Part shown: positions 44,970 to 53,085 of the stretch, piece after piece
How positions within the stretch are numbered: position 1 is the stretch's first letter
How the letters are laid out: each line of letters begins with the position of its first letter
From: Falsirhodobacter xinxiangensis
GTDB taxonomy: Bacteria; Pseudomonadota; Alphaproteobacteria; Rhodobacterales; Rhodobacteraceae
NCBI RefSeq assembly: GCF_004959935.1
Contig: NZ_SMYN01000005.1
Coordinates: 62,001-126,000, forward strand
Direction of reading: 5' to 3'
DNA: 64,000 nucleotides
Notes under the pieces: generated by a model
Seen by the model: only the letters and a program-made list of their open reading frames with translations
Database searches by the model: none
Told to the model about the DNA's origin: nothing
Made by a program: the position numbers and the translations under genes

Positions 44970-46298
44970 ATGGCGCGCGCGATGAAGGTGGCTATCGTAG
45001 ATGACGAAGCCGACATGCGGCAATCCATCAGCCAATGGCTGGCGCTGTCCGGGTTCGACACCGAAAGCTATGCTTCCGCCGAAGAGGCGTTGAAAGCCAT
45101 CGGCGCGGATTTCCCCGGCGTGGTGGTCAGCGACATCCGCATGCCCGGCATGGACGGGATGGCGATGCTGAAACGGTTGATGAGCGTGGACAGCGGCCTG
45201 CCGGTCATCCTGATCACCGGCCATGGCGACGTGCCCATGGCGGTCGAGGCGATGCGGATCGGCGCGTTCGACTTTCTGGAAAAGCCGTTCAACCCCGACC
45301 GGATGACCGAACTGGCCAAGAAGGCGACGCAGGCGCGGCGGCTGACGCTGGACAACCGCGCGCTTCGGCGCGAGCTGTCGGATGGCAGCGTCATCATGAA
45401 GAAGTTGATCGGATCGTCCCCCGCGATGGAACGGCTGCGCGAGGATATCCTCGATCTGGGGCAGGCGGACAGCCACGTGCTGATCGACGGCGAAACGGGC
45501 ACGGGCAAGACGCTGGTGGCGCATGCGTTGCATGCTGTGGGTCCACGCGCAGGCAAGAAGTTCGTGACGATCTCCTGCGCGGCATGGACCGAGGACCAGC
45601 TTCAGGCCAAGCTGTTCGGCCCGGTGGAGGAGGGCGGTCTGCCGCTGGTGGACGAGGCGCGGGGCGGCACGCTCTGCCTTGAGGACATTGAATCGCTGTC
45701 GCACCCGCTGCAATCGCGGCTGCTGACGATGATTAACGATCAGGCGGTCCCGCCGGAAACGCGGATCATCGCCATTTGCAACCAGCACGCGCCCGACAAG
45801 ACGCTGGAGGATGTGCTGCGGCCGGACCTTTTCTATCGTCTGGGCGCGATGACCATCGTTCTGCCGCCGCTGCGGACGCGGGGCGAGGATATCCTGACGC
45901 TGTTCACCAACATGTCCGAACAGTTCGCCGAGGAATATGGCTGCGACGCGCCGCAGGTGACGGCGCAAGAGGCGGCGCAGCTTTTGCAGGCCCCTTGGCC
46001 GGGCAACGTGCGCCAGCTTGTGAACATCGCCGAACGCGCGGTCCTGCAGAACCGTCGCGGTTCAGGGTCGATCGCATCGCTGCTGATGGCCGACAACGAA
46101 GCCTCCGGCCCGGCGCTGACCACCGAAGGCAAACCGCTGAAGGACTATGTCGAGGCGTTCGAGCGGATGCTGATCGACAATACGATGCGCCGTCATAAAG
46201 GCTCCATCGTCGCGGTGATGGAGGAGCTTTGCCTGCCGCGCCGGACGTTGAACGAAAAGATGGCGAAATACAGTTTGCAGCGCGCTGACTACGTCTGA
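44970..46298 (+). CDS. DctD-like response regulator lacking the GAFTGA loop
   Basis: A 442-residue NtrC-family regulator paired with the DctB-like kinase. The receiver has D55 (VVSDIRMPG) and K105. The AAA+ domain has Walker A GETGTGKT (174-181), but where sigma-54 activators have GAFTGA this reads LFGPVEEGGLPLVDEARGG (215-233), so the loop that contacts sigma-54 is missing, and Walker B is LCLEDIE rather than FLDE. The C-terminal Fis HTH remains (GSIVAVMEELCLPRRTLNEK). It probably regulates without sigma-54, as NtrC of Rhodobacter capsulatus does. Start ATG at 44970 after GAGGA. Confidence 0.88.
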   Translation: MARAMKVAIVDDEADMRQSISQWLALSGFDTESYASAEEALKAIGADFPGVVVSDIRMPGMDGMAMLKRLMSVDSGLPVILITGHGDVPMAVEAMRIGAFDFLEKPFNPDRMTELAKKATQARRLTLDNRALRRELSDGSVIMKKLIGSSPAMERLREDILDLGQADSHVLIDGETGTGKTLVAHALHAVGPRAGKKFVTISCAAWTEDQLQAKLFGPVEEGGLPLVDEARGGTLCLEDIESLSHPLQSRLLTMINDQAVPPETRIIAICNQHAPDKTLEDVLRPDLFYRLGAMTIVLPPLRTRGEDILTLFTNMSEQFAEEYGCDAPQVTAQEAAQLLQAPWPGNVRQLVNIAERAVLQNRRGSGSIASLLMADNEASGPALTTEGKPLKDYVEAFERMLIDNTMRRHKGSIVAVMEELCLPRRTLNEKMAKYSLQRADYV

Positions 46299-46303
46299 TG
46301 ATG

Positions 46304-46328
46304 CGGCGGGGATTTCCCCGCCGTTTTC
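46304..46328 (+). terminator. rho-independent terminator after the DctD-like gene
   Basis: CGGCGGGG, ATTT loop, CCCCGCCG, then TTTTC. Confidence 0.85.
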
Positions 46329-46784
46329 ATTTTGGGATGCTGCTGGTCCATCCACCGGGGCCGGGCGCGATCGGCGAGGGGCATCCGATAAGCCTGTGGA
46401 AAACAGCCATTGTGTTTTCCCTGCACCTGCCCTTATTGTCGCAGGACGCGGGTCTGCAAGTCTCGCGCAGTCAGTTTCTCAGCCCCACGCGGGCCGAAGG
46501 GGAAGCCCGGAGGCCGCATCATGGGGCGCAGGATATCGGCCGCAAGGCCCCACCATTGCCCGTAAGTCGCAGTCGACACGGGCTTTTCAACGGGACGCCA
46601 AAAGGTGTCCGGGATAGAACCGCGATGGGCGCAGGATTGATGGAAAGACGCGAGAGGTGCCGCATCGGCGCGCCCGCGTTCCGCCACTCGCGCCCCACCG
46701 CCCGTACAAGCCGCCACACGCAGACCGAACTCACACGCGGGCACGCCCGCGCCAGGCCCGTCTGCCTGGGCGCATTGGAAGACA
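46329..46784 (+). other. gene-free leader region upstream of rne
   Basis: About 455 bp between the terminator and the rne start. Frames crossing it have no ribosome sites and look non-coding. It contains the candidate rne promoter at 46410-46439 and then about 340 nt that would be transcribed as a 5' leader with several GC-rich inverted segments. A long, structured leader that RNase E itself cleaves is known for rne in E. coli; a like role here is inference. Confidence 0.5.
46410..46439 (+). promoter_or_regulatory. candidate rne promoter
   Basis: TTGTGT (46410-46415), 18-bp spacer, TATTGT (46434-46439). Predicted start near 46446, about 340 nt before the rne ATG. Confidence 0.45.
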
Positions 46785-49199
46785 ATGGCCAAGAAAATGC
46801 TTATCGATGCCACCCACCCGGAGGAAACCCGGGTCGTGGTGGTGGACGGAAACAAGGTCGAGGAATTCGACTTTGAAACCGTCAACAAACGTCAGATTGC
46901 CGGCAACATCTATCTTGCCAAGGTAACGCGGGTCGAGCCGTCGCTTCAGGCGGCCTTCGTGGATTATGGCGGAAACCGTCACGGCTTTCTCGCATTCGCG
47001 GAAATCCACCCCGATTATTATCAGATCCCGGTAGAGGACCGTAAGGCCCTCTTGGAAGAGGAGCGTGCCTTCGCCCGCGCCGAGGAAGAGGACGAAAAGC
47101 CCCGCAAGCGCCGCGCGCGTCCCGAAGCCGTGCAGGACGCGGTGAAGTCCGACGCGATGGACGTGGTCGATCTGGGCGAGGACGAGGCCGAGGACCAGCT
47201 TTTCGACGACAGCGCCGCCGCCGAGGATGACGAGATTGAATCCGTCGCCGAGGAGGACGTGTCCGAGGAAATCCGCGCGCCGCGCAAACCCCGCGCCCGT
47301 CGCTACAAGATCCAGGAAGTCGTCAAGGTCCGGCAGATCATGCTGGTGCAGGTGGTCAAGGAAGAGCGTGGCAACAAGGGCGCCGCGCTGACGACCTATC
47401 TGTCGCTGGCGGGCCGTTATTGCGTGCTGATGCCGAACACCGCGCGCGGCGGTGGGATTTCCCGCAAGATCACGCAGGTCGCCGACCGCAAGAAGCTGAA
47501 GGAAATCGCATCCGAGCTGGAGGTGCCGGAAGGTGCCGGCCTGATCATCCGCACGGCAGGCGCCAAGCGGACGAAACAGGAAATCCGCCGCGATTACGAA
47601 TACCTGATGCGCCTGTGGGAACAGGTGCGCGAACTGACGCTGAAATCCATCGCGCCCGCCCCGATCTATGAAGAAGGCGATCTGATCAAGCGGTCGATCC
47701 GCGATCTGTTCAACCGCGAGATCGAGGAAGTGCTGGTCGAAGGCGAGGCGGGCTTCCGCACCGCCAAGGAATTCATGCGGATGATCATGCCGAACCACGC
47801 GCGGCAGGTTCAACGCTATAACGACACGATGCCGCTGTTCGCGCGGTATCAGGTCGAAAGCTACCTCGGCGGCATGTTCAACCCGGTCGTGCAGCTGAAA
47901 TCGGGCGGTTACATCGTCATCGGCGTGACCGAGGCGCTGGTTGCCGTGGACGTGAACTCGGGCCGTGCGACCAAAGAGGGCTCCATCGAGGAGACGGCGC
48001 TGAAGACCAACCTGGAAGCGGCGGAAGAAGTCGCGCGCCAGCTGCGTCTGCGCGACCTTGCGGGCCTGATCGTCATCGACTTCATCGACATGGATGAACG
48101 TCGCAACAACGCTGCCGTCGAAAAGCGTCTGAAGGAAAAGCTGAAGACCGATCGCGCGCGCATTCAGGTCGGCCGCATCTCGGGCTTCGGCCTGCTGGAG
48201 ATGTCGCGCCAGCGCCTGCGTCCGGGGATGCTGGAATCCACCACGCAGCCTTGCGCGCATTGCCACGGCACCGGCCTGATCCGTTCGGATGACAGCCTGG
48301 CCCTGCAAGTGCTGCGCCAGCTTGAAGAAGAAGGCACGCGCAAGCGTTCGAAGGAAGTGCTGCTCAAGGCTCCGGTCGCGGTGGTGAACTTCCTGATGAA
48401 CAACAAGCGCGAGCATATCGCGCTGATCGAAGCGCGCTATGGCATGGCCGTGCGGATCGAGGCGGACCCGCATCTCGTCTCGCCCGACTATTCGATCGAG
48501 AAGTTCAAGACCGCGACCCGCGTGGTCCCGGATGCGCCGCTGGTCGTGTCGGGCGATGCCTCGTTGATGGGTGACTTCGTCGAGGAAGACGAAGACGTCG
48601 TGTTCGAGGAGGAGATCGAGGAAGCCGAAGTCGTCGAGACGGCAGAGGCACCCGAGGTCGAGGCGGAAGCCACCGAAGGCGATTCGCCGCGCAAGAAGCG
48701 CCGTCGTCGGCGTCGTCGGCGCGGCAACGGCAATGGCGAGGCCTCCGTGGTCGAGGGTGATGACGTGGCCGGCGACGAGGATGCCGCTGGCGACGAGAGC
48801 GTCGCCGAGGAAGCGGCCGAGGCGCCTGCGCCCGAGCCGGTTGCCGAACCTGTGGTCGTGGTCGAACCGGAGCCGGTTGCCGAAGAAGCGCCCGCACCGA
48901 AGAAGCGCGCGACGCGGACCCGCAAGAAGGCCGAGCCGGTCGAACCCGCGGCCCCGGTCGAGGAAACGCCCGCGCCCAAGCGCCGCACCCGCAAGAAGGC
49001 CGAGCCGGTGGTCGAGGCCGCCCCGGTGGTCGAGGAAGCGCCGAAGAAGCCGCGCCGCACCCGCGCCAAGCCGGTCCCGGCCGAGGCTGTCGAGGTCGCA
49101 GCCCCGGTGGCCGAGCCGGTTCTGCAGGAAGCCCCGTCGCCCGAGGTGGAGCCTGCCGAGGATGACAAGCCGCGCCGTCGCGGCTGGTGGGCCAGATAA
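46785..49199 (+). CDS. rne: ribonuclease E
   Basis: Endoribonuclease and scaffold of the RNA degradosome, 804 residues. The S1 domain (starting near 36) is split by a long, very acidic insert at about 88-172, a feature of alphaproteobacterial RNase E. The catalytic core has the DNase I-like domain with VAVDVNSGRATKEGSIEETA and IVIDFIDMDE (catalytic Asp), and the zinc-link CAHCHGTG near residue 490. From about 600 the tail is disordered: an Arg-rich RNA-binding block (KKRRRRRRRRG) and two similar Lys/Pro/Glu repeats (TRKKAEPVE), ending RRRGWWAR. Start ATG at 46785; terminator directly after. Confidence 0.96.
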   Translation: MAKKMLIDATHPEETRVVVVDGNKVEEFDFETVNKRQIAGNIYLAKVTRVEPSLQAAFVDYGGNRHGFLAFAEIHPDYYQIPVEDRKALLEEERAFARAEEEDEKPRKRRARPEAVQDAVKSDAMDVVDLGEDEAEDQLFDDSAAAEDDEIESVAEEDVSEEIRAPRKPRARRYKIQEVVKVRQIMLVQVVKEERGNKGAALTTYLSLAGRYCVLMPNTARGGGISRKITQVADRKKLKEIASELEVPEGAGLIIRTAGAKRTKQEIRRDYEYLMRLWEQVRELTLKSIAPAPIYEEGDLIKRSIRDLFNREIEEVLVEGEAGFRTAKEFMRMIMPNHARQVQRYNDTMPLFARYQVESYLGGMFNPVVQLKSGGYIVIGVTEALVAVDVNSGRATKEGSIEETALKTNLEAAEEVARQLRLRDLAGLIVIDFIDMDERRNNAAVEKRLKEKLKTDRARIQVGRISGFGLLEMSRQRLRPGMLESTTQPCAHCHGTGLIRSDDSLALQVLRQLEEEGTRKRSKEVLLKAPVAVVNFLMNNKREHIALIEARYGMAVRIEADPHLVSPDYSIEKFKTATRVVPDAPLVVSGDASLMGDFVEEDEDVVFEEEIEEAEVVETAEAPEVEAEATEGDSPRKKRRRRRRRRGNGNGEASVVEGDDVAGDEDAAGDESVAEEAAEAPAPEPVAEPVVVVEPEPVAEEAPAPKKRATRTRKKAEPVEPAAPVEETPAPKRRTRKKAEPVVEAAPVVEEAPKKPRRTRAKPVPAEAVEVAAPVAEPVLQEAPSPEVEPAEDDKPRRRGWWAR

Positions 49200-49202
49200 C
49201 GC

Positions 49203-49230
49203 AAAAGGGCGCCGGAGACGGCGCCCTTTT
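49203..49230. terminator. bidirectional rho-independent terminator
   Basis: AAAAGGGCGCC, GGAGAC loop, GGCGCCCTTTT. It lies between rne and the convergent TusA-like gene, whose stop codon ends at 49230; both strands have T-runs. Confidence 0.9.
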
Positions 49231-49448
49231 CATTTGCGGCGGATGGTGAATTCAGTGACCCGCCCATCGCCGCGCGTCTCAAGCAGGTGGTGCCCTGCCT
49301 CGGCACAGAAATGCGGCAGGTCGATCCGCGCCATAGGATCGGTCGTCCGCACCCGCAGCACCGCGCCCGATGCCAGCCCCATCAGCACCTTGCGCGCGCG
49401 CAGCACGGGCAGGGGGCAAAGCAGGTTTTCGCAATCCAAGGTTTCCAT
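49230..49448 (-). CDS. TusA-family sulfurtransferase-like protein
   Basis: A 72-residue protein with the family signature C-P-x-P (LLCPLPVLRARKVL) including the persulfide-carrying Cys11. The fold fits the small TusA/YeeD two-layer sandwich. It could relay sulfur to tRNA thiolation, molybdenum cofactor enzymes or sulfur oxidation, and the context does not decide. It is monocistronic, convergent with rne and divergent from ccdA. Confidence 0.88.
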   Translation of the reverse strand: METLDCENLLCPLPVLRARKVLMGLASGAVLRVRTTDPMARIDLPHFCAEAGHHLLETRGDGRVTEFTIRRK

Positions 49449-49547
49449 GCCCCTGCCTAGCCTATGGCGGAATCCACGGCAATGTGACGCCCCGCTTGCG
49501 TGACCTTTGCGATGGGTGTGATATGCCTGTCGCGCAAGGAGAAGCGA

Positions 49548-50294
49548 ATGGCCGGTTTTGACCTTCTGGATGCGGGACTTATCTCGGCGATGATGATCGC
49601 ATTGGCGGCGGGGGTGCTCAGCTTCCTCAGCCCCTGCGTGCTGCCGATCGTGCCGCCCTATCTGGCCTATATGGGTGGGATCAGCATGTCCGACATGCAG
49701 GGGCAGGCTCGCCGCCGCATCCTGCTTCCGGCGCTGTTCTTCGTGCTGGGCCTTTCGACGGTGTTCCTGTTCCTTGGCTTTGCCGCCTCGGCGATGGGGA
49801 CGATGCTGCTACAGTATCAGGGTGTGATGACGAAGGTATCGGGCGCGGTGGTGCTGATCTTCGGCCTGCATTTCCTGGGGGTCTTCCGCATCGGCATCCT
49901 TGACCGCGAGGCGCGGGTGGATGCGGGCGACAAGGGCGGGTCGGCCTTGGGCGCCTATGTGCTGGGGCTGGCCTTCGCCTTCGGCTGGACGCCCTGCATC
50001 GGCCCGCAACTTGGCGCGATCCTGTCGCTTGCGGCGTCCGAGGCGAGCCTTGCGCGCGGGACCGCGCTGCTTGGCGTCTATGCCGTGGGGCTGGGGCTGC
50101 CGTTCTTGCTGGCGGCGCTGTTCATAAACCGGGCCATCGGGGTCATGAACCGGTTGAAGCCGTGGATGCGCACGATCGAGCGGGCGATGGGCGTGCTGCT
50201 GATCCTTGTGGGGCTGGCGCTGATCACCGGGGCGTTCAGCGCGTTTTCCTTCTTCCTGCTGGAGAATGTGCCCTTCCTTGGAACGCTTGGCTGA
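49548..50294 (+). CDS. ccdA: thiol:disulfide transmembrane transporter CcdA
   Basis: Carries reducing equivalents from cytoplasmic thioredoxin across the membrane for cytochrome c maturation and other periplasmic thiol reactions. The 248-residue protein has six hydrophobic segments with the two redox Cys in SPCVLP (C30) and TPCIGP (C150), in TM1 and TM4. Start ATG at 49548 with AAGGAG six bases upstream. The stop overlaps the next start by one base, so the hydrolase-like and P450 genes are co-translated with it. Confidence 0.94.
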   Translation: MAGFDLLDAGLISAMMIALAAGVLSFLSPCVLPIVPPYLAYMGGISMSDMQGQARRRILLPALFFVLGLSTVFLFLGFAASAMGTMLLQYQGVMTKVSGAVVLIFGLHFLGVFRIGILDREARVDAGDKGGSALGAYVLGLAFAFGWTPCIGPQLGAILSLAASEASLARGTALLGVYAVGLGLPFLLAALFINRAIGVMNRLKPWMRTIERAMGVLLILVGLALITGAFSAFSFFLLENVPFLGTLG

Positions 50295-51415
50295 TGGCGT
50301 TCCGTCGGAGGGTCTTCTACATCCCCGGCTTCGATCCTTTCCCGCCGCGCAAGTATCGCGAGATCTATCGTCGCGAGGGGGCCGCACAGGCGCGTCTTTC
50401 CGGCTACGACCTGTCGATGAAACCCTCGAAGGGGGGCTGGACGGTCAGAAGCGGCGATGTGGAAACGCAGGTGGAGGTGCTGGTCTGGACCGACATCGTG
50501 CAATCCTCGATGCAGACCGGGATCGCCGCGACCTATCTGCAACTGGCGCGGACGGCATGGACCTATATCGCGTCGGGGGCGCTGTTCCGGCTGGCGCGGC
50601 TGCGCAAGGGGCCGGTGATCGCGGCGCTGTATCCGGTGGTCGCGCTGCTGTTGCAGCTTGCCGTGGCGCTGCTGGCGGGGTGGCTCGTGGCGCAGGTGCC
50701 GTGGGGGTGGCTTCTGTCCTTGCCGGTGGTTTGGCTGGTTCTGCGCTGGTTCCGGCGGCACGACCGCATCCTTGCGTGGTATCTGATGCACGACTACGCC
50801 TTCTCGGCCCGCTATCGTGGCGCGAACCCCCCGGCGCTGGAGGCTCGGATGGAGGCGTTCCGCCAGCGCGTGTCCGAAGCGTTGGCCGATGAGGTGGACG
50901 AGGTTCTGGTCGTGGGCCATTCCTCGGGGGCGTATATCGGCATTTCGGTCGTGGCGGATGTGCTGCGGGGTGGGGCACAGGGGCCGCTGGCGCTGCTGAC
51001 GCTGGGGCAGGTGGTGCCGATGGTGTCCTTCCTGCCCGCGGCAAAGCGGCTGCGGGGGGATCTGCATGATCTGGCAACGACGGACGTGCCTTGGGTGGAC
51101 GTGACCGCGCCGGGCGACGGCTGCGCCTTTGCGCTGTGCGATCCGGTCTGCGTCAGCGGCGTTGCGCCCTTGGGCAAACGCTGGCCGCTTGTGGTATCCG
51201 CCGCCTTCAGCCAAACACTGTCGCCGGAACGCTGGAGGGCGCTGCGCTGGAAGTTCTGGGCGCTGCATTTCCAGTATCTGCACGCCTTCGACAGCGGCGA
51301 TTACGATTACTTCGCGATCACCGCGGGGCCGATGACACTGGCCGAACGCTATGCCGGGCGTGCGCCATCCAAATCGCGGATCGAGACGCCGCTTTCGGGT
51401 TTCACCGACCGATGA
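50294..51415 (+). CDS. membrane alpha/beta-hydrolase-like protein of unknown function
   Basis: A 373-residue protein with an unusual build. An N-terminal soluble segment begins RRRVFYIPGFDPFPPRKYRE, with an oxyanion-like PGFDP. Two membrane helices follow at about 108-132 and 136-152. A lipase-type nucleophile elbow is GHSSG (208-212). A Trp/Tyr-rich C-terminus includes HAFDSGDYDYF. The helices thus seem inserted within the hydrolase fold. It overlaps ccdA by one base and the P450 by four, implying a joint task. Substrate unknown; a lipid or ester at the membrane is a reasonable guess only. Confidence 0.7.
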   Translation: MAFRRRVFYIPGFDPFPPRKYREIYRREGAAQARLSGYDLSMKPSKGGWTVRSGDVETQVEVLVWTDIVQSSMQTGIAATYLQLARTAWTYIASGALFRLARLRKGPVIAALYPVVALLLQLAVALLAGWLVAQVPWGWLLSLPVVWLVLRWFRRHDRILAWYLMHDYAFSARYRGANPPALEARMEAFRQRVSEALADEVDEVLVVGHSSGAYIGISVVADVLRGGAQGPLALLTLGQVVPMVSFLPAAKRLRGDLHDLATTDVPWVDVTAPGDGCAFALCDPVCVSGVAPLGKRWPLVVSAAFSQTLSPERWRALRWKFWALHFQYLHAFDSGDYDYFAITAGPMTLAERYAGRAPSKSRIETPLSGFTDR

Positions 51416-52734
51416 GGCCGCCAAAGCCGCCCTCGCGCCCCGATCGCGTGTCGCTTCTGCATCATGCGCGGCTGTTCCGGCAGGATATCCTCTCGGCGCA
51501 GCCAGCGCGGCTCTATCGGGCATGGATGGCCGAATTCCGCACGCCGTTCTTTCGCAGTTTCCTGTGCAACGATCCGGCGCTGGTGCGGCGGGTGCTGGAG
51601 GAACGGCCTGACGATTTCCCGAAATCGGACCGCATTCGTGCAGGGCTGGCGCCGCTGCTGGGAAATTCGGTTTTCGTGACCAATGGCGAAGTCTGGAAGC
51701 GCCAGCGCCGCATCATCGACCCGGCCTTTGCGGGCGGACGTCTGCGCGAGATATTTCCGGCCATCTGGGCGGCGGGAGAGGCTGCGGTGGCGCGGCAGCC
51801 CACCGGCGTCGCAGAAATCGAGGCGGCGACCAGCCACGCCGCCGCCGACGTGATCTTCCGCACGCTGTTCTCGATCCCCATCGAGCATGAGGTGGCGAGT
51901 GCAGTCTTCCACCGTTTCCGCGATTACCAGCGGACGCAGCCGATCCTGAACGTGGCGGCATTCATCCCGTGGCTGCCCAGATTTCACGGCCGCAAGACGC
52001 GCGCGGCGGCGCGGGAGATCCGCGCGCTGATCGCCCGACTAACCGAGGAACGCGCGGCGCTGATCACGGCGGGACATGCGCCGGACGATCTGGCGACCAA
52101 GATCATGACCACGCCCGACCCCCTGACGGATGCGGTCTTCGACACCGCCGAGATGGTCGATCAGGTGGCGATCTTTTTTCTGGCGGGGCATGAAACCTCG
52201 GCATCCGCGCTGGCTTGGGCGCTCTATCTGTTGGCCGCGAACCCCGAGGCGCAGGAACGCGTGGCGGCAGAGGCGGCGGCATTGGAGCCGGATTTCGGCA
52301 CCGTCCGCCGTCTGCCCTTCACCCGCGACGTGTTCCGCGAGACGCTGCGCCTGTATCCGCCCGTGCCGATGATGGTGCGCGAGACGACCGCTGCGGAAGA
52401 CCTGCGCGGGCGCAAGGCGCCGAAAGGCGCGCAGATCGTGCTGTCGCCGTGGCACATCCAGCGGCACGAACGTATCTGGGACCGCCCCGACGATTTCGAC
52501 CCCGACCGCTGGCAGACGGATGCCGCCAAGACCAGCGCGAGGGAGGCGTATATGCCGTTCTCCTCCGGTCCGCGTGTCTGCACGGGGGCGGGGTTCGCGA
52601 TGATGGAGGGGGCCTTGCTGCTGGCGATGCTGGTGCGCGCGTTCCGGTTCGAGGTGGTGGAGACGCCCGTTCCCGTCGCGCATCTGACCGTGCGGGCCAA
52701 GGACGGCATCCGCCTGCGCGTTCAGCGAAGGTAG
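51412..52734 (+). CDS. cytochrome P450
   Basis: A 440-residue soluble P450. Motifs: I-helix FLAGHETSASALAWAL (about 256-271, proton-relay E/T), K-helix ExxR at E310-R313 (FRETLRLYPP), the PERF-like FDPDRW, and the heme loop PFSSGPRVCTGAGFA with heme ligand C390. The heme loop and HETSA motif resemble CYP4/CYP102-like fatty-acid hydroxylases more than typical bacterial class I enzymes. ATG at 51412 overlaps the stop of the hydrolase-like gene. No reductase is adjacent; FdxE in this window is a possible donor. Convergent with the RHH gene, 13 bp overlap. Confidence 0.92.
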   Translation: MRPPKPPSRPDRVSLLHHARLFRQDILSAQPARLYRAWMAEFRTPFFRSFLCNDPALVRRVLEERPDDFPKSDRIRAGLAPLLGNSVFVTNGEVWKRQRRIIDPAFAGGRLREIFPAIWAAGEAAVARQPTGVAEIEAATSHAAADVIFRTLFSIPIEHEVASAVFHRFRDYQRTQPILNVAAFIPWLPRFHGRKTRAAAREIRALIARLTEERAALITAGHAPDDLATKIMTTPDPLTDAVFDTAEMVDQVAIFFLAGHETSASALAWALYLLAANPEAQERVAAEAAALEPDFGTVRRLPFTRDVFRETLRLYPPVPMMVRETTAAEDLRGRKAPKGAQIVLSPWHIQRHERIWDRPDDFDPDRWQTDAAKTSAREAYMPFSSGPRVCTGAGFAMMEGALLLAMLVRAFRFEVVETPVPVAHLTVRAKDGIRLRVQRR

Positions 52735-52928
52735 TGGTTCAGCACGAAGACGCGGATCGCCGAGGCGAGATTGGTGCTGCGCCCCTCGTCGATCTCGGCG
52801 GCAAGGGCGTTGATCGCGATGTCGCGCTCGGCGGCGATACCCTTGAAGGCGCGCCAGAACTCCGGCTCCAGCGTGACCGATGTGCGGTGGCCGTGCAGGG
52901 TCAGCGAGTGTTTCTCAAGTCCGCTCAT
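52722..52928 (-). CDS. ribbon-helix-helix domain protein (RHH_4 type)
   Basis: A 68-residue protein beginning [21 protein letters not shown]. The beta-strand HRTSVTLEPEFW followed by two helices (AFKGIAAERDIAINALAAEID and NLASAIRVFVLNHYL) fits the RHH_4 DNA-binding family. Start ATG at 52928 overlaps the 3' end of the DUF4169 gene. It could regulate its operon with fumC, but no toxin partner is visible, so it is probably not an antitoxin. Confidence 0.78.
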   Translation of the reverse strand: MSGLEKHSLTLHGHRTSVTLEPEFWRAFKGIAAERDIAINALAAEIDEGRSTNLASAIRVFVLNHYLR

Positions 52929-53085
52929 GGCCGTCCAGATCGCGCTTGGCCTTTTCGGCATCAAGCTTCTGGCGCAGTCGTTCGGCCTTGGTCAGGCCGA
53001 ACTTGGCTGCATTGGCGTCGCCCTGCGCGCGCTTCGCGTCGCGTTCCCGCGACTTGCGAACCTCGCGCAGGTTGACGACCTTCAT
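52915..53085 (-). CDS. DUF4169 family small protein
   Basis: A 56-residue, very charged helical protein reading [20 protein letters not shown] at the start and ending DLDGHERT. It matches DUF4169, a family of Rhodobacterales and relatives without known function. Its ATG overlaps the fumC stop (ATGA) and its end overlaps the RHH gene start by 14 bases. The conserved order fumC-DUF4169-RHH suggests a functional link, but none is established. Confidence 0.75.
   Translation of the reverse strand: MKVVNLREVRKSRERDAKRAQGDANAAKFGLTKAERLRQKLDAEKAKRDLDGHERT

Noticed and set aside
46298-46876. 192-residue frame across the rne leader
   Set aside because: No ribosome site, atypical composition, and it runs into rne in another frame; the DctD-like terminator lies at its start.
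48890-49060. Repeats that could suggest a CRISPR-like array
   Set aside because: They are coding repeats in the RNase E tail, in frame, without regular spacers.
52722-53085. Toxin-antitoxin pair (RHH plus DUF4169)
   Set aside because: The RHH protein is of the RHH_4 type and DUF4169 has no toxin features; both are coupled to fumC instead.
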